From contig NZ_JXTH01000006.1 in assembly GCF_000836725.1 (NCBI RefSeq), positions 1 to 64,000 on the forward strand: a stretch of DNA of 64,000 bases. Direction: 5' to 3'. Both the position numbers and the translations under genes were made by a program. This DNA is from Anoxybacillus thermarum (GTDB taxonomy: Bacteria; Bacillota; Bacilli; Bacillales; Anoxybacillaceae). How positions within the stretch are numbered: the stretch's first letter is position 1; each line of letters opens with the position of its first letter. Shown piece by piece: positions 43,311 through 52,375 of this stretch. The notes below the pieces were generated by a model. It saw nothing but the letters and a program-made list of their open reading frames with translations. It was not told the origin of the DNA and did no database searches.

Positions 43311-44951
43311 ATGCTTCATATTACAGTTGGTCAGTTGCTTGAGCAAAAGGCTTCCATTCATCCGAATCATGAGGCAGTTGTATATGCAGATCGTCAGTTG
43401 CGCTGGTCTTATCGGCAGTTTAACGATTATTGCCGCCTCGTTGCGAAAGGGTTGATGAAGCTTGGCATAGAAGCAGGGGAGCATATTGCACTTTGGGCAA
43501 CAAATAAACCGGAATGGCTTGCATGCCAGTTTGCGACAGGGAAAATGGGGGCGGTACTTGTTACGGTGAATACGAATTACCGTACAACAGAGCTACAATA
43601 TTTATTAAAACAATCTGACGCAACAACAATCATTTTAATGGAACAGTATCGTGGTACTTCTTATATTGACATGATTTACGACATTGCACCTGAACTCGCC
43701 TATTGCGAACCTGGAAAGCTACAAGCGAAACGTCTTCCACAACTACGAAATGTCATCGTATTAAGCGAACAACGCTATCCGGGAACATTTTCATGGAACG
43801 ACCTCTTAGCCATGGCGGAATATGTCGAAGATGCAGCACTAGATGCACGAATGAATTCCCTCGATCCACATGATGTCATCAACATGCAATATACCTCAGG
43901 AACGACAGGATTCCCAAAAGGCGTTATGCTTACACATCATAACATTGTGAACAATGCGTATTATATTGCAGAATGTATGAAGCTAACAAAGGAAGATCGT
44001 TTATGTATTCCTGTACCGTTTTTTCATTGTTTCGGTTGCGTTCTCGGTACGCTCGCTTGCGTAACAGTTGGAGCAACGATGGTGCCACTTGAGCAATTTC
44101 ATCCAAAACAAGTGTTACAAACGGTGCAAGATGAAAAATGTACGGCGCTTCACGGGGTGCCAACGATGTTTATTGCCGAATTAAATGATCCAGACTTTGC
44201 ATCATACAATTTATCGTCTTTACGTACGGGTATTATGGCTGGATCAAACTGCCCGATTGAAGTGATGAAAGCTGTCATCGAAAAAATGGGGGCGCGAGAC
44301 ATTACGATTGCGTACGGTCAAACAGAGTCTTCACCGGTTATTACGCAAACACGTACCGATGATCCGATTGAGTTACGTGTTGAAACTGTAGGGCGTGCTC
44401 TCCCTCACGTCGAGGTGAAAATTGTTGATCCAACAACAAATAAAGAATTGCCACCTGGTATGCAAGGTGAGCTATGTACCCGCGGATATCATGTAATGAA
44501 AGGATATTACAACAATCCTTCCGCGACGCGCGAAGCGATTGATGAAGATGGATGGTTGCATACAGGGGATTTAGCAGTGATGGATGAAAACGGTTACTTC
44601 CGCATTACCGGACGGCTAAAAGATATGATTATCCGCGGTGGGGAGAACATTTATCCGCGTGAAATTGAGGAGTTTTTATATAAGCATCCGAAAGTGCTCG
44701 ATGTGCAAGTTGTCGGCGTCCCAGATGAAACGTATGGGGAAGAGGTGATGGCGTGGATCATTTTAAAAGAAGGTGAACACGCTACAGCAGAAGATATTCG
44801 TGCATTTTGTGAAGGAAATATATCGCGCCATAAAATCCCTAGATATATCGAATTTACTACGTCTTATCCGATGACGGCGTCAGGAAAAATTCAAAAATTT
44901 AAATTGCGTGAATGGGCGCGCGAACGAATCGAACAGAAAAAAAACGTATAA
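43311..44951 (+). CDS. yngI: Acyl-CoA synthetase (AMP-binding)
   Basis: Activates a carboxylic acid to its CoA thioester with ATP. The 546-residue protein has the AMP-binding motif YTSGTTGFPKG (about 195-205), the adenylate-forming GYGQTESSPV-like A5 block near 335 (AYGQTESSP), the TGDLAVMDENGYFRITGR hinge motif near 420, and a C-terminal SGKIQKFKLRE with the catalytic lysine. It lies 12 nt after yngJ. In this operon it is probably used to activate acetoacetate or a branched-chain acid. Confidence 0.92.
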   Translation: MLHITVGQLLEQKASIHPNHEAVVYADRQLRWSYRQFNDYCRLVAKGLMKLGIEAGEHIALWATNKPEWLACQFATGKMGAVLVTVNTNYRTTELQYLLKQSDATTIILMEQYRGTSYIDMIYDIAPELAYCEPGKLQAKRLPQLRNVIVLSEQRYPGTFSWNDLLAMAEYVEDAALDARMNSLDPHDVINMQYTSGTTGFPKGVMLTHHNIVNNAYYIAECMKLTKEDRLCIPVPFFHCFGCVLGTLACVTVGATMVPLEQFHPKQVLQTVQDEKCTALHGVPTMFIAELNDPDFASYNLSSLRTGIMAGSNCPIEVMKAVIEKMGARDITIAYGQTESSPVITQTRTDDPIELRVETVGRALPHVEVKIVDPTTNKELPPGMQGELCTRGYHVMKGYYNNPSATREAIDEDGWLHTGDLAVMDENGYFRITGRLKDMIIRGGENIYPREIEEFLYKHPKVLDVQVVGVPDETYGEEVMAWIILKEGEHATAEDIRAFCEGNISRHKIPRYIEFTTSYPMTASGKIQKFKLREWARERIEQKKNV

Positions 44952-44962
44952 GGGGGAGACAT

Positions 44963-46324
44963 ATGTTCTCAAAAGTGCTTATTGCTAATCGGGGGGAAAT
45001 TGCTTTGCGCATCATTCGCACGTGCAAAAAGCTCGGCATTCAAACGGTCGCTATTTATTCAGAAGCTGACGCCGGTTCGCTTCATGTAAAACAAGCGGAT
45101 GAAGCGTATGTCGTCGGCAAAGCGCGCGTGAATGAAAGTTATTTAAACATCGAAAAAATTATTTCTATCGCCAAGGAAACGAAGGTAGAAGCTATTCATC
45201 CCGGTTACGGCTTGCTTTCAGAAAATGCAGCATTTGCTCGCCGCTGTGAGGAAGAAGGAATCGTGTTTATCGGTCCGAAACCGGATGTCATTGCGCGAAT
45301 GGGGAGCAAAATTGAGGCGAGACAAACAATGGCGGAAGCGGGGGTGCCGATTGTGCCTGGCATCTCTTTTCCGCTCGCTCATGTCGATGAAGCAGCGAAC
45401 GTTGCAAACGAAATCGGGTATCCAGTGATGTTGAAAGCTTCGGCAGGTGGTGGTGGCATCGGCATGCAGCTCGTTTACGATGAAGAGCAGTTGCGCAAAG
45501 CGTTCGAAGGGAACAAAAATCGTGCCGCTTCCTTTTTTGGGGATGGGGCGATGTACGTTGAAAAGTATATCGACAATCCGCGCCATATTGAAATTCAACT
45601 GCTAGCTGACCAATATGGAAATTACGTTTATTTATGGGAAAGAGAATGTTCCGTTCAACGTCGCCATCAAAAAGTGATTGAAGAAGCACCTTCCCCATTT
45701 TTAGATGAAGAAACCCGGAAACAGATGGGAGAGACTGCTGTTCGGGCGGCAAAACATATCGGATATACGAACGCAGGAACAGTTGAATTTCTCGTAGATG
45801 AGCAAAAAAACTTTTATTTTCTAGAAATGAATACACGTTTGCAAGTTGAGCATCCCGTAACAGAGGAAATTACGGGCATTGACATTGTTGAGCAACAACT
45901 GCGCATCGCGGCAGGAGAACAGCTATCTTTTTCGCAAGCTGAAGTAAAACGAGAAGGGCATGCGATTGAAGTGCGCATTTATGCGGAAGATCCAAAAACA
46001 TTCTTTCCTTCACCAGGGACGATTACATCTTTACAACTACCAAAAGGAGAACAAGTACGTCATGAAATTGCGGTGCAAAGCGGTTCAGTCGTTCCACCTT
46101 TTTACGATCCAATGATTGCAAAATGTATTGTGAGAGGGAGCAATCGGCAAGCGGCGATTGCAAACATGATTACGGCACTGCACGAGTATAAAATCGAAGG
46201 AATTAAAACAAACATTCCGATGTTAATTGACGTATTGACGCATGAGGCATTTCAACAAGGGAATACGACAACAAACTTTGTGAATATATATTTAAACAAA
46301 AAAGGAGGCAAGACACATGCATGA
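44963..46324 (+). CDS. yngH: Biotin carboxylase subunit of an acyl-CoA carboxylase
   Basis: Carboxylates biotin with bicarbonate and ATP. The 453-residue protein starts FSKVLIANRGEIALRI, has the ATP-grasp glycine loop KASAGGGGIGMQ (about 157-168), EVRIYAEDP near 335 and EMNTRLQVEHPVTE near 287. ATG 44963 has AGGGGGAG 6 nt upstream; an upstream in-frame start lies inside yngI. Its last 8 nt overlap the carrier-protein gene. With yngE it forms a 3-methylcrotonyl-CoA carboxylase, inferred from context. Confidence 0.93.
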   Translation: MFSKVLIANRGEIALRIIRTCKKLGIQTVAIYSEADAGSLHVKQADEAYVVGKARVNESYLNIEKIISIAKETKVEAIHPGYGLLSENAAFARRCEEEGIVFIGPKPDVIARMGSKIEARQTMAEAGVPIVPGISFPLAHVDEAANVANEIGYPVMLKASAGGGGIGMQLVYDEEQLRKAFEGNKNRAASFFGDGAMYVEKYIDNPRHIEIQLLADQYGNYVYLWERECSVQRRHQKVIEEAPSPFLDEETRKQMGETAVRAAKHIGYTNAGTVEFLVDEQKNFYFLEMNTRLQVEHPVTEEITGIDIVEQQLRIAAGEQLSFSQAEVKREGHAIEVRIYAEDPKTFFPSPGTITSLQLPKGEQVRHEIAVQSGSVVPPFYDPMIAKCIVRGSNRQAAIANMITALHEYKIEGIKTNIPMLIDVLTHEAFQQGNTTTNFVNIYLNKKGGKTHA

Positions 46325-46529
46325 GGTTGTCGCATTGATGGCAGGGAACGTGTGGAAAATTGTTGTTCAAGTCGGTGATGTCATCGAAGAAGGACAAGAC
46401 GTTGTCATTTTGGAATCGATGAAAATGGAAATACCAATCGCTTCAGAAGTAAGTGGGGTAGTCAAAGCAATTCGCGTGCAAGAGGGAGATTTCGTAAACG
46501 AAGGGGACGTATTAATCGAAATCGAATAG
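46317..46529 (+). CDS. yngHB: Biotin carboxyl carrier protein
   Basis: A 70-residue free-standing biotinyl domain with ESMKMEIP, the biotinylated lysine being Lys36. It carries carboxy-biotin between YngH and YngE. It overlaps yngH by 8 nt, behind AAAGGAGG, and is too short for anything other than the attachment domain. Confidence 0.94.
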   Translation: MHEVVALMAGNVWKIVVQVGDVIEEGQDVVILESMKMEIPIASEVSGVVKAIRVQEGDFVNEGDVLIEIE

Positions 46530-46539
46530 GGGGGCATGT

Positions 46540-47430
46540 ATGCGCGTAACAGTAAAAGAAGTCGGCCCGCGTGATGGATTGCAAAACGAGCCAGTATTTA
46601 TTGCAACGGAAGATAAAATCGCATGGATTAATCAGCTATCAAAATCGGGGTTGTCATACATTGAAGTGACGTCGTTTGTCCATCCAAAGTGGATTCCGCA
46701 GCTTGCCGATGCGTACGAAGTGGCTTCGCGCATCGAGCGAGTGGAAGGAGTGACATATGCTGCGCTTGTGCCAAACAAAAAAGGACTAGAAAGCGCGCTT
46801 GCAGCAAATATCGATGAAGTTGCCGTGTTTATGTCAGCAAGCGAAACGCACAACCGAAAAAACATTAATAAATCTATTGAAGAAACGTATCCAGTATTAA
46901 GAGAAGTCATCGATGAAGCGAAGCGGGCAAATAAAACCGTTCGCGGCTACGTATCAACGGTGTTTGGCTGTCCGTATGAAGGGGAAGTTAGCGTCGAGCG
47001 CGTAATCGCTGTTTCTGAACGGTTGTTTGAACTTGGCATTGATGAGCTGTCGCTCGGTGATACGATCGGTGTCGCGAATCCCGTCCAAGTACAACGAACG
47101 TTAGAACATCTATTAAAGCGGTTTTCAGCTGAGAAGATGGCACTCCATTTTCACAATACGCGTGGCATGGCACTTGCAAATGTGTTTGCATCGCTACAAA
47201 TGGGCATAACCATTTTTGATAGTTCGCTTGGCGGACTAGGTGGTTGTCCGTATGCTCCAGGGGCATCTGGGAATTTAGCGACAGACGATTTAGTATATAT
47301 GCTTACACAAATGGGGATCGAATGCGGTGTCCAGTTGGAACCTTTAACAGAAGCAGCACGATGGATAGAAGAGAAAATTGGCCGTCCGCTTATGAGCCAT
47401 CACCTGAACGTTGCAAGGGGGAATGGATGA
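46540..47430 (+). CDS. yngG: Hydroxymethylglutaryl-CoA lyase
   Basis: Cleaves HMG-CoA to acetyl-CoA and acetoacetate, the last step of leucine breakdown. The 296-residue protein has the metal-binding VGPRDGLQNEP start (residues 7-17), the HFHNTRGMAL block (about 203-212) and the active-site cysteine signature GLGGCPYAPGASGN (about 230-243). Its stop overlaps the start region of yngF. Confidence 0.94.
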   Translation: MRVTVKEVGPRDGLQNEPVFIATEDKIAWINQLSKSGLSYIEVTSFVHPKWIPQLADAYEVASRIERVEGVTYAALVPNKKGLESALAANIDEVAVFMSASETHNRKNINKSIEETYPVLREVIDEAKRANKTVRGYVSTVFGCPYEGEVSVERVIAVSERLFELGIDELSLGDTIGVANPVQVQRTLEHLLKRFSAEKMALHFHNTRGMALANVFASLQMGITIFDSSLGGLGGCPYAPGASGNLATDDLVYMLTQMGIECGVQLEPLTEAARWIEEKIGRPLMSHHLNVARGNG

Positions 47431-48212
47431 TGATGGAAGCTGTTCTTTATTCCACAATTGATGCAGGGGTGGCAGTTGTCACGTTAAATCGACCGGATGC
47501 AGCCAACGCTCTTTCATTAAAAATGTTAAACGAACTGCAGCGCATTCAAGCGGAACTGAAGTTAAATCGAAACGTGCGGGCAGTCATTGTCACAGGTGCG
47601 GGGCAAAAAACATTTTGTGCAGGGGCAGATTTAAAAGAGCGGGCAAAAATGAATGAAACACAAGTGCGTCAAACGGTTGCGCTCATTCGAGAAACGATCA
47701 ATGGGTTTGAACAGTTGCCTCAACCTGTCATTTGTGCCCTGAACGGTGGAGCTTTTGGCGGTGGACTTGAATTGGCGCTTGCATGTGACATTCGCATCGC
47801 TGCTGAGCATGCCACGATGGGACTGACAGAGACAGCGCTTGGCATCATTCCTGGTGCAGGAGGGACGCAACGCCTTCCACGGCTTATTGGGATCGGGCGT
47901 GCAAAAGAGATGATTTATACAGCAAGGCGCATTTCGGCTCAAGAAGCAGAGCGGATTGGTTTAGTCGAGCGCGTTGTTTCTGCTGAACAATTGTTAGATG
48001 AGGCGTTTACGATCGCGACAGCGATCTCGAATAACGCACCGATTGCCGTTGCTCAAGCGAAAGCAGCAATAAACCATGGCGTGCAAGTCGATATGCAAAC
48101 AGGGCTTGTCATTGAACAAATGGCATATGAGCGAACGATTCATACACACGACCGATTAGAAGGACTACAAGCATTCAAAGAAAAAAGAAAACCGATGTAC
48201 AAAGGGGAGTAA
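47430..48212 (+). CDS. yngF: Enoyl-CoA hydratase (methylglutaconyl-CoA hydratase)
   Basis: Hydrates 3-methylglutaconyl-CoA to HMG-CoA. The ~260-residue crotonase has the oxyanion-hole motif FCAGADLKERA (about 66-76) and GGAFGGGLELALACDIRIAA near 108-127, with the catalytic Glu in GLTETALGIIPGAGG. Three consecutive ATG codons (47427-47435) are possible starts; the second is best spaced from AAGGGGG. It overlaps yngG by one base. Confidence 0.92.
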   Translation: MMEAVLYSTIDAGVAVVTLNRPDAANALSLKMLNELQRIQAELKLNRNVRAVIVTGAGQKTFCAGADLKERAKMNETQVRQTVALIRETINGFEQLPQPVICALNGGAFGGGLELALACDIRIAAEHATMGLTETALGIIPGAGGTQRLPRLIGIGRAKEMIYTARRISAQEAERIGLVERVVSAEQLLDEAFTIATAISNNAPIAVAQAKAAINHGVQVDMQTGLVIEQMAYERTIHTHDRLEGLQAFKEKRKPMYKGE

Positions 48213-48217
48213 AGGAC

Positions 48218-49765
48218 ATGATTTCAAACGAACAATTACCGCTTGTTGAACAGCTACAACAAAAACGAAAACAAATTGAACAAGGGGGCGCGCGCAAATA
48301 TCACGAAAAAAACGCTGAGCAAGGGAAATTGTTTGTGCGCGATCGCTTGAAACTGTTATTTGATGAAGGGCTACAATTTGAAGATGCATTTTTCGCCAAC
48401 TGTTTAGCGGACGGACTGCCAGCAGATGGTGTCGTGACAGGGGTCGGAAAAATTAACGGACAAACGGTATGCGTCATGGCAAACGATTCGACTGTAAAAG
48501 CAGGTTCGTGGGGGGCAAGAACAGTAGAAAAAATTATTCGCATTCAAGAAACGGCTGACAAACTACGATGCCCGATTTTATATTTAGTCGATTCGGCTGG
48601 TGCACGCATCACGGATCAAATTGAAATGTTCCCGGGACGACGGGGAGCAGGACGTATTTTTTACAATCAAGTGAAATTGTCTGGAAAAGTTCCGCAAATT
48701 TGCTTATTGTTTGGACCGTCAGCTGCAGGGGGGGCGTACATCCCTGCATTTTGTGATATCGTTATTATGGTCGAAGGAAATGCTTCTATGTATCTCGGTT
48801 CACCGCGAATGGCTGAAATGGTCATCGGTGAAAAAGTGACACTTGAGGAGATGGGTGGCGCTCGCATGCATTGTTCTGTTTCGGGTTGCGGTGATGTGCT
48901 CGTAAAAACGGAAGAAGAAGCGATCGCATTTGCGCGTAAATATTTGTCGTACTTTCCAGCTAATTTTAGTGAAAAACCGCCGGTGGCGGAGCCGAGAGAG
49001 CCAAAGGCTTTTGACAAAACGATTGAAGAAATCATTCCGAAAAATCAAAATGCTCCGTTCAATATGTACGATTTAATCGACCGCGTGATCGATGAAGGAT
49101 CGTTTTGTGAAATAAAAAAGCTGTTTGCACCTGAACTAATTACAGGTCTTGCACGCATCAACGGCCAACCCGTTGGGATTATCGCTAATCAACCGCGCAT
49201 GAAGGGCGGCGTGTTGTTTCATGATTCGGCCGATAAAGCAGCAAAATTTATTACACTTTGCGATGCATTCCATATTCCGCTCATCTTTTTAGCAGATATC
49301 CCTGGCTTTATGATCGGAACGAAAGTGGAACGAGCGGGGATCATTCGCCATGGTGCTAAAATGATTTCAGCGATGTCAGAAGCAACCGTGCCGAAAATTT
49401 CAATCATTGTACGGAAGGCATACGGAGCAGGATTATATGCTATGGCAGGACCAGCCTTTGAACCGGATTGCTGCTTAGCTTTCCCGCATGCACAAATTGC
49501 TGTCATGGGACCAGAAGCAGCCGTGAATGCGGTATATGCGAATAAAATTGCTGAACTGCCAGAAGAAGAGCGAGCCGCTTTTATTGAGCAAAAGCGTGAA
49601 GAATATCGAAAAGACATCGATATTTACCGACTTGCTTCGGAAATGGTTGTCGATGGCATTATTGCGCCAAATGAGTTACGCTCTGAACTCATTCGGCGAT
49701 TAGATGCATATATGTCGAAATATGTGGTATTTTCTGAACGAAAACATGGGGTCTACCCTGTGTAG
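48218..49765 (+). CDS. yngE: Acyl-CoA carboxylase, carboxyltransferase subunit
   Basis: Moves the carboxyl group from biotin to 3-methylcrotonyl-CoA or a related acyl-CoA. The 515-residue protein has the two crotonase-type halves of the carboxyltransferase family, with SAGARITDQIEMF (about 127-139), GPSAAGGAYIPAFCD (about 166-180) and FLADIPGFMIGTKVERAGIIRHGAKM (from ~350) as acyl-CoA and biotin sites. It closes the operon and is followed by a terminator. Direct assignment to methylcrotonyl-CoA rather than propionyl-CoA rests on gene context. Confidence 0.93.
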   Translation: MISNEQLPLVEQLQQKRKQIEQGGARKYHEKNAEQGKLFVRDRLKLLFDEGLQFEDAFFANCLADGLPADGVVTGVGKINGQTVCVMANDSTVKAGSWGARTVEKIIRIQETADKLRCPILYLVDSAGARITDQIEMFPGRRGAGRIFYNQVKLSGKVPQICLLFGPSAAGGAYIPAFCDIVIMVEGNASMYLGSPRMAEMVIGEKVTLEEMGGARMHCSVSGCGDVLVKTEEEAIAFARKYLSYFPANFSEKPPVAEPREPKAFDKTIEEIIPKNQNAPFNMYDLIDRVIDEGSFCEIKKLFAPELITGLARINGQPVGIIANQPRMKGGVLFHDSADKAAKFITLCDAFHIPLIFLADIPGFMIGTKVERAGIIRHGAKMISAMSEATVPKISIIVRKAYGAGLYAMAGPAFEPDCCLAFPHAQIAVMGPEAAVNAVYANKIAELPEEERAAFIEQKREEYRKDIDIYRLASEMVVDGIIAPNELRSELIRRLDAYMSKYVVFSERKHGVYPV

Positions 49766-49789
49766 TTGTCAAGACATATGGTACAATGG

Positions 49790-49819
49790 AGGCGATGTGT
49801 TGTAACATCGCTTTTTTTT
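49790..49819 (+). terminator. yngJ-yngE operon terminator
   Basis: GCGATGT and ACATCGC pair around GTTGTA and are followed by an eight-base T run. Confidence 0.88.
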
Positions 49820-49956
49820 CGGGAAATTTCCCCGGAAATCGACAACAATTTGCACATGTTGTCGATGAAAAGAAAGATGAGTTTATTTTTAAAAAAACGC
49901 TCTTTGTTCCATACTTCCTGTATCTTTTTGTATAATCGAGAAAGGGGATTTGACGT

Positions 49957-50625
49957 TTGATTTACATATGGCTTATCGTACTATTTTTCATTTATAGCAT
50001 ATTCCCAACGTTGATTGTCCGTATTTCCCCATTTCGTGTACAAAAGAGAGTGAAAAAAGGCGTAGCATTAACGTTTGATGATGGTCCAGATCCGGTGTAT
50101 ACACCTCAGTTGCTTGATTTATTAAAAAAATACAATGTAAAAGCAACGTTTTTCGTTGTCGGCTGGAAGGCGAAAAAATACCCACATCTTATTAAAAGAA
50201 TGCATGAGGAAGGGCATACGATCGGTTTGCACCATTATTACCATACGAGCAACTGGTTTCTTCTGCCGCTTGTTACGGAATGGGAGCTTGAACGATCAGC
50301 ACGTGTCATTGAGCACATTACAGGCGTTCGTCCGGTATACTACCGTCCGCCATGGGGACATTTAAACATATGGACGGTGTTCGTGCAGAAAAAGTATAAA
50401 ATCGTCATGTGGACATATATTCTTGGTGATTGGAGAACTTCATTAGGTGTGGATCGCCTTTATGAGCGGTTAGTGAGCAGTATAACAGATGGGTCAATCA
50501 TCGTATTGCATGATAGCGGTTCGACCATTGGGGCTGACGAACATGCGCCAGCGAACATGTTACGAGCATTAGAACAATTACTGCAACATTGCTCTGTTCA
50601 ATGGGTAAAAGTGAACGAGCAATAA
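49957..50625 (+). CDS. Membrane-anchored polysaccharide deacetylase
   Basis: A NodB-type deacetylase facing the cell wall. The 222-residue protein has an N-terminal membrane anchor (IWLIVLFFIYSIFPTLIV, residues 3-20), the TFDDGPD metal/base motif near 39-45, an H-x3-H metal pair in GLHHYYH near 92-98, and the RPPWG motif. The substrate is not clear; it may be peptidoglycan or a wall glycan. TTG 49957 is the only start with a good site (AAAGGGG). Followed within 14 nt by the DedA gene. Confidence 0.85.
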   Translation: MIYIWLIVLFFIYSIFPTLIVRISPFRVQKRVKKGVALTFDDGPDPVYTPQLLDLLKKYNVKATFFVVGWKAKKYPHLIKRMHEEGHTIGLHHYYHTSNWFLLPLVTEWELERSARVIEHITGVRPVYYRPPWGHLNIWTVFVQKKYKIVMWTYILGDWRTSLGVDRLYERLVSSITDGSIIVLHDSGSTIGADEHAPANMLRALEQLLQHCSVQWVKVNEQ

Positions 50626-50639
50626 AGGGGAATGAGGAA

Positions 50640-51221
50640 ATGGAAGCGAACAACATTTTAATGTATATTCAATCCCACGGTTATATTGTATTATTTCTCT
50701 CATTATTTTTCGGTATTGTCGGTATTCCCGCACCTGAAGAATCACTTTTGTTTCTCGTCGGCATATTTATTTCGCACGATCAATTGCATTTATTTAGAAG
50801 CTTATTTTTCGCGATTTCCGGGGCGACAGTTGGGATGGTTGTTGCCTATATGACTGGCCATACGTTTGGCTCAGCGCTGTTATTTAAATATGGGCATTAT
50901 ATTGGTTTTCATCGTCGGCGTTATCGGTATGTTTATCGTCACTTTCGAAAACGAGCTCCTTGGATTATTACATTTGGTTATTTTATTCCAGGTGTTCGTC
51001 AGTTATCCCCATACATGGCTGGAGTTGTTCGTGTTCCGTTTCTCCCGTTTCTTTTTTTGTCGTTTGTTGGCTCAGCGTTTTGGATTAGTTTATTTATATT
51101 TGTCGGGAAGTTTCTTGGAGAGCGTATACATATTCCCCTTTACTTATTACCGTGGATAACGATTGTATTTTTTAGTTTATTTTTCATTGGGCTATATGTG
51201 AAAAGAAGAAAAACAAATTAA
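50640..51221 (+). CDS. DedA/SNARE-associated family membrane protein
   Basis: The 193-residue protein has five or so membrane helices and the DedA hallmarks: an early acidic motif GIPAPEESLLFLVG (residues 27-40) and FGYFIPGVRQLSPYMAGV (about 115-132) with the conserved Arg and Gly. DedA proteins are thought to act as lipid flippases or scramblases, possibly for undecaprenyl phosphate or phosphatidylethanolamine. ATG 50640 lies 4 nt after GAGGA within GGGGAATGAGGAA. It sits between the deacetylase and a glycosyltransferase in one transcription unit. Confidence 0.88.
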   Translation: MEANNILMYIQSHGYIVLFLSLFFGIVGIPAPEESLLFLVGIFISHDQLHLFRSLFFAISGATVGMVVAYMTGHTFGSALLFKYGHYIGFHRRRYRYVYRHFRKRAPWIITFGYFIPGVRQLSPYMAGVVRVPFLPFLFLSFVGSAFWISLFIFVGKFLGERIHIPLYLLPWITIVFFSLFFIGLYVKRRKTN

Positions 51222-51235
51222 AGGGAGTTCGCATA

Positions 51236-52348
51236 ATGATGAACATTCTCGTCCTACCTTTGTTTCAAATGTCATCTGGCCATCATCAAGTGGCCGATGC
51301 GCTCATATATTCATTGCAACATCGTTTTCCTAACGTTTCTTGCGAAAAAGTTGATTTCTTAAGTTATTGTAATGAACAAATGGAAAGGAGAGTAGCGGAC
51401 TTTTATCTTCGCTGGATTTCGCTATCACCGCACTCATATGAATGGATGTATCGACGATGGATGAAAAAATTTGAACAACCAGCGATGGAACCGTGGTTGC
51501 TTTATTTTGAAAAGAAGATGAAACGTCTTCTTCAAGAGAAAAAACCAGATCTCGTTATATGTACGCATTCGTTTCCTTCGCACGTGTTGCAGCGATTGAA
51601 ACAAAAAGGCGCTGTAACAGTGCCTGTTATAAACGTATATACGGACTTTTTTTTAAGCGGCATTTGGGGAAAAACAGCGATTGATTATCACTTTGTTCCG
51701 CATCAGGAAGCGAAACGGTCGCTATGTACGAGGTTTCGTATCGAGCGTCATCGCGTCATTGTAACGGGCATTCCGATTCATGAACATATTGTGCCTGCTG
51801 AGAAAAGGAAACAGAGAACAAATAAACGTATTTTAGTGGCAGGTGGCAACCAAGGATTAGGGAAAATGAAACAATTTTTAACGAATGCGAAACATTCTCA
51901 GTTCACTTATTTTGTATTATGCGGCAAAAATGAAGCGCTGTATAACGAGTTAAAAAGTTGGAACGATCCGCGCGTTCGGCCATTTCGATATATTTCTGAT
52001 CCAGCGAGAATGAACGAGCTGTACGATGAAGTCGATGCGATTGTGACAAAGCCGGGTGGTGTCACCATGAGTGAAGTGCTCACGAAAAAACTGCCTGCTT
52101 TTACACTTTCGTATTTGCCAGGACAAGAACAAATAAATTTGCATTATTTGAGAAAAAAAGGACTTATTTATCTTCTTGACGATAAAGAATCTTACGACCA
52201 ACAATTAATGCATATATTGATGAATGATGAGGAAATGAACCAATTAGAAAAACGAATGGAGCACTATTGGCTCGGACGTGAAAAAACAGCGCAAGAAGCG
52301 CTTGCTGAATGGATTGAAACGAATATATATGCAATGAAAAAGCGATGA
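51236..52348 (+). CDS. Glycosyltransferase (MGDG synthase/UgtP-like)
   Basis: A GT28/MurG-like enzyme of about 370 residues: an N-terminal MGDG-synthase domain with the SSGHHQVADAL loop (about 13-23) and DFFLSGIWG near 138, and a C-terminal nucleotide-sugar domain with VTKPGGVTMSEVL (about 268-280) and LPGQEQIN. It is expected to add a hexose to a lipid acceptor. Start may be ATG 51236 or 51239. It ends the deacetylase-DedA unit and resembles B. subtilis YkoN. It converges with the germination operon. Confidence 0.82.
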   Translation: MMNILVLPLFQMSSGHHQVADALIYSLQHRFPNVSCEKVDFLSYCNEQMERRVADFYLRWISLSPHSYEWMYRRWMKKFEQPAMEPWLLYFEKKMKRLLQEKKPDLVICTHSFPSHVLQRLKQKGAVTVPVINVYTDFFLSGIWGKTAIDYHFVPHQEAKRSLCTRFRIERHRVIVTGIPIHEHIVPAEKRKQRTNKRILVAGGNQGLGKMKQFLTNAKHSQFTYFVLCGKNEALYNELKSWNDPRVRPFRYISDPARMNELYDEVDAIVTKPGGVTMSEVLTKKLPAFTLSYLPGQEQINLHYLRKKGLIYLLDDKESYDQQLMHILMNDEEMNQLEKRMEHYWLGREKTAQEALAEWIETNIYAMKKR

Positions 52349-52375
52349 AATTTGCTCATCGCTTTTATTTTTTTG
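52338..52375. terminator. Bidirectional terminator between glycosyltransferase and gerC-type gene
   Basis: AAAAGCGATG and CATCGCTTTT form a 10-bp stem with a 7-nt loop, with T runs on the plus strand and A runs on the other side. Confidence 0.82.
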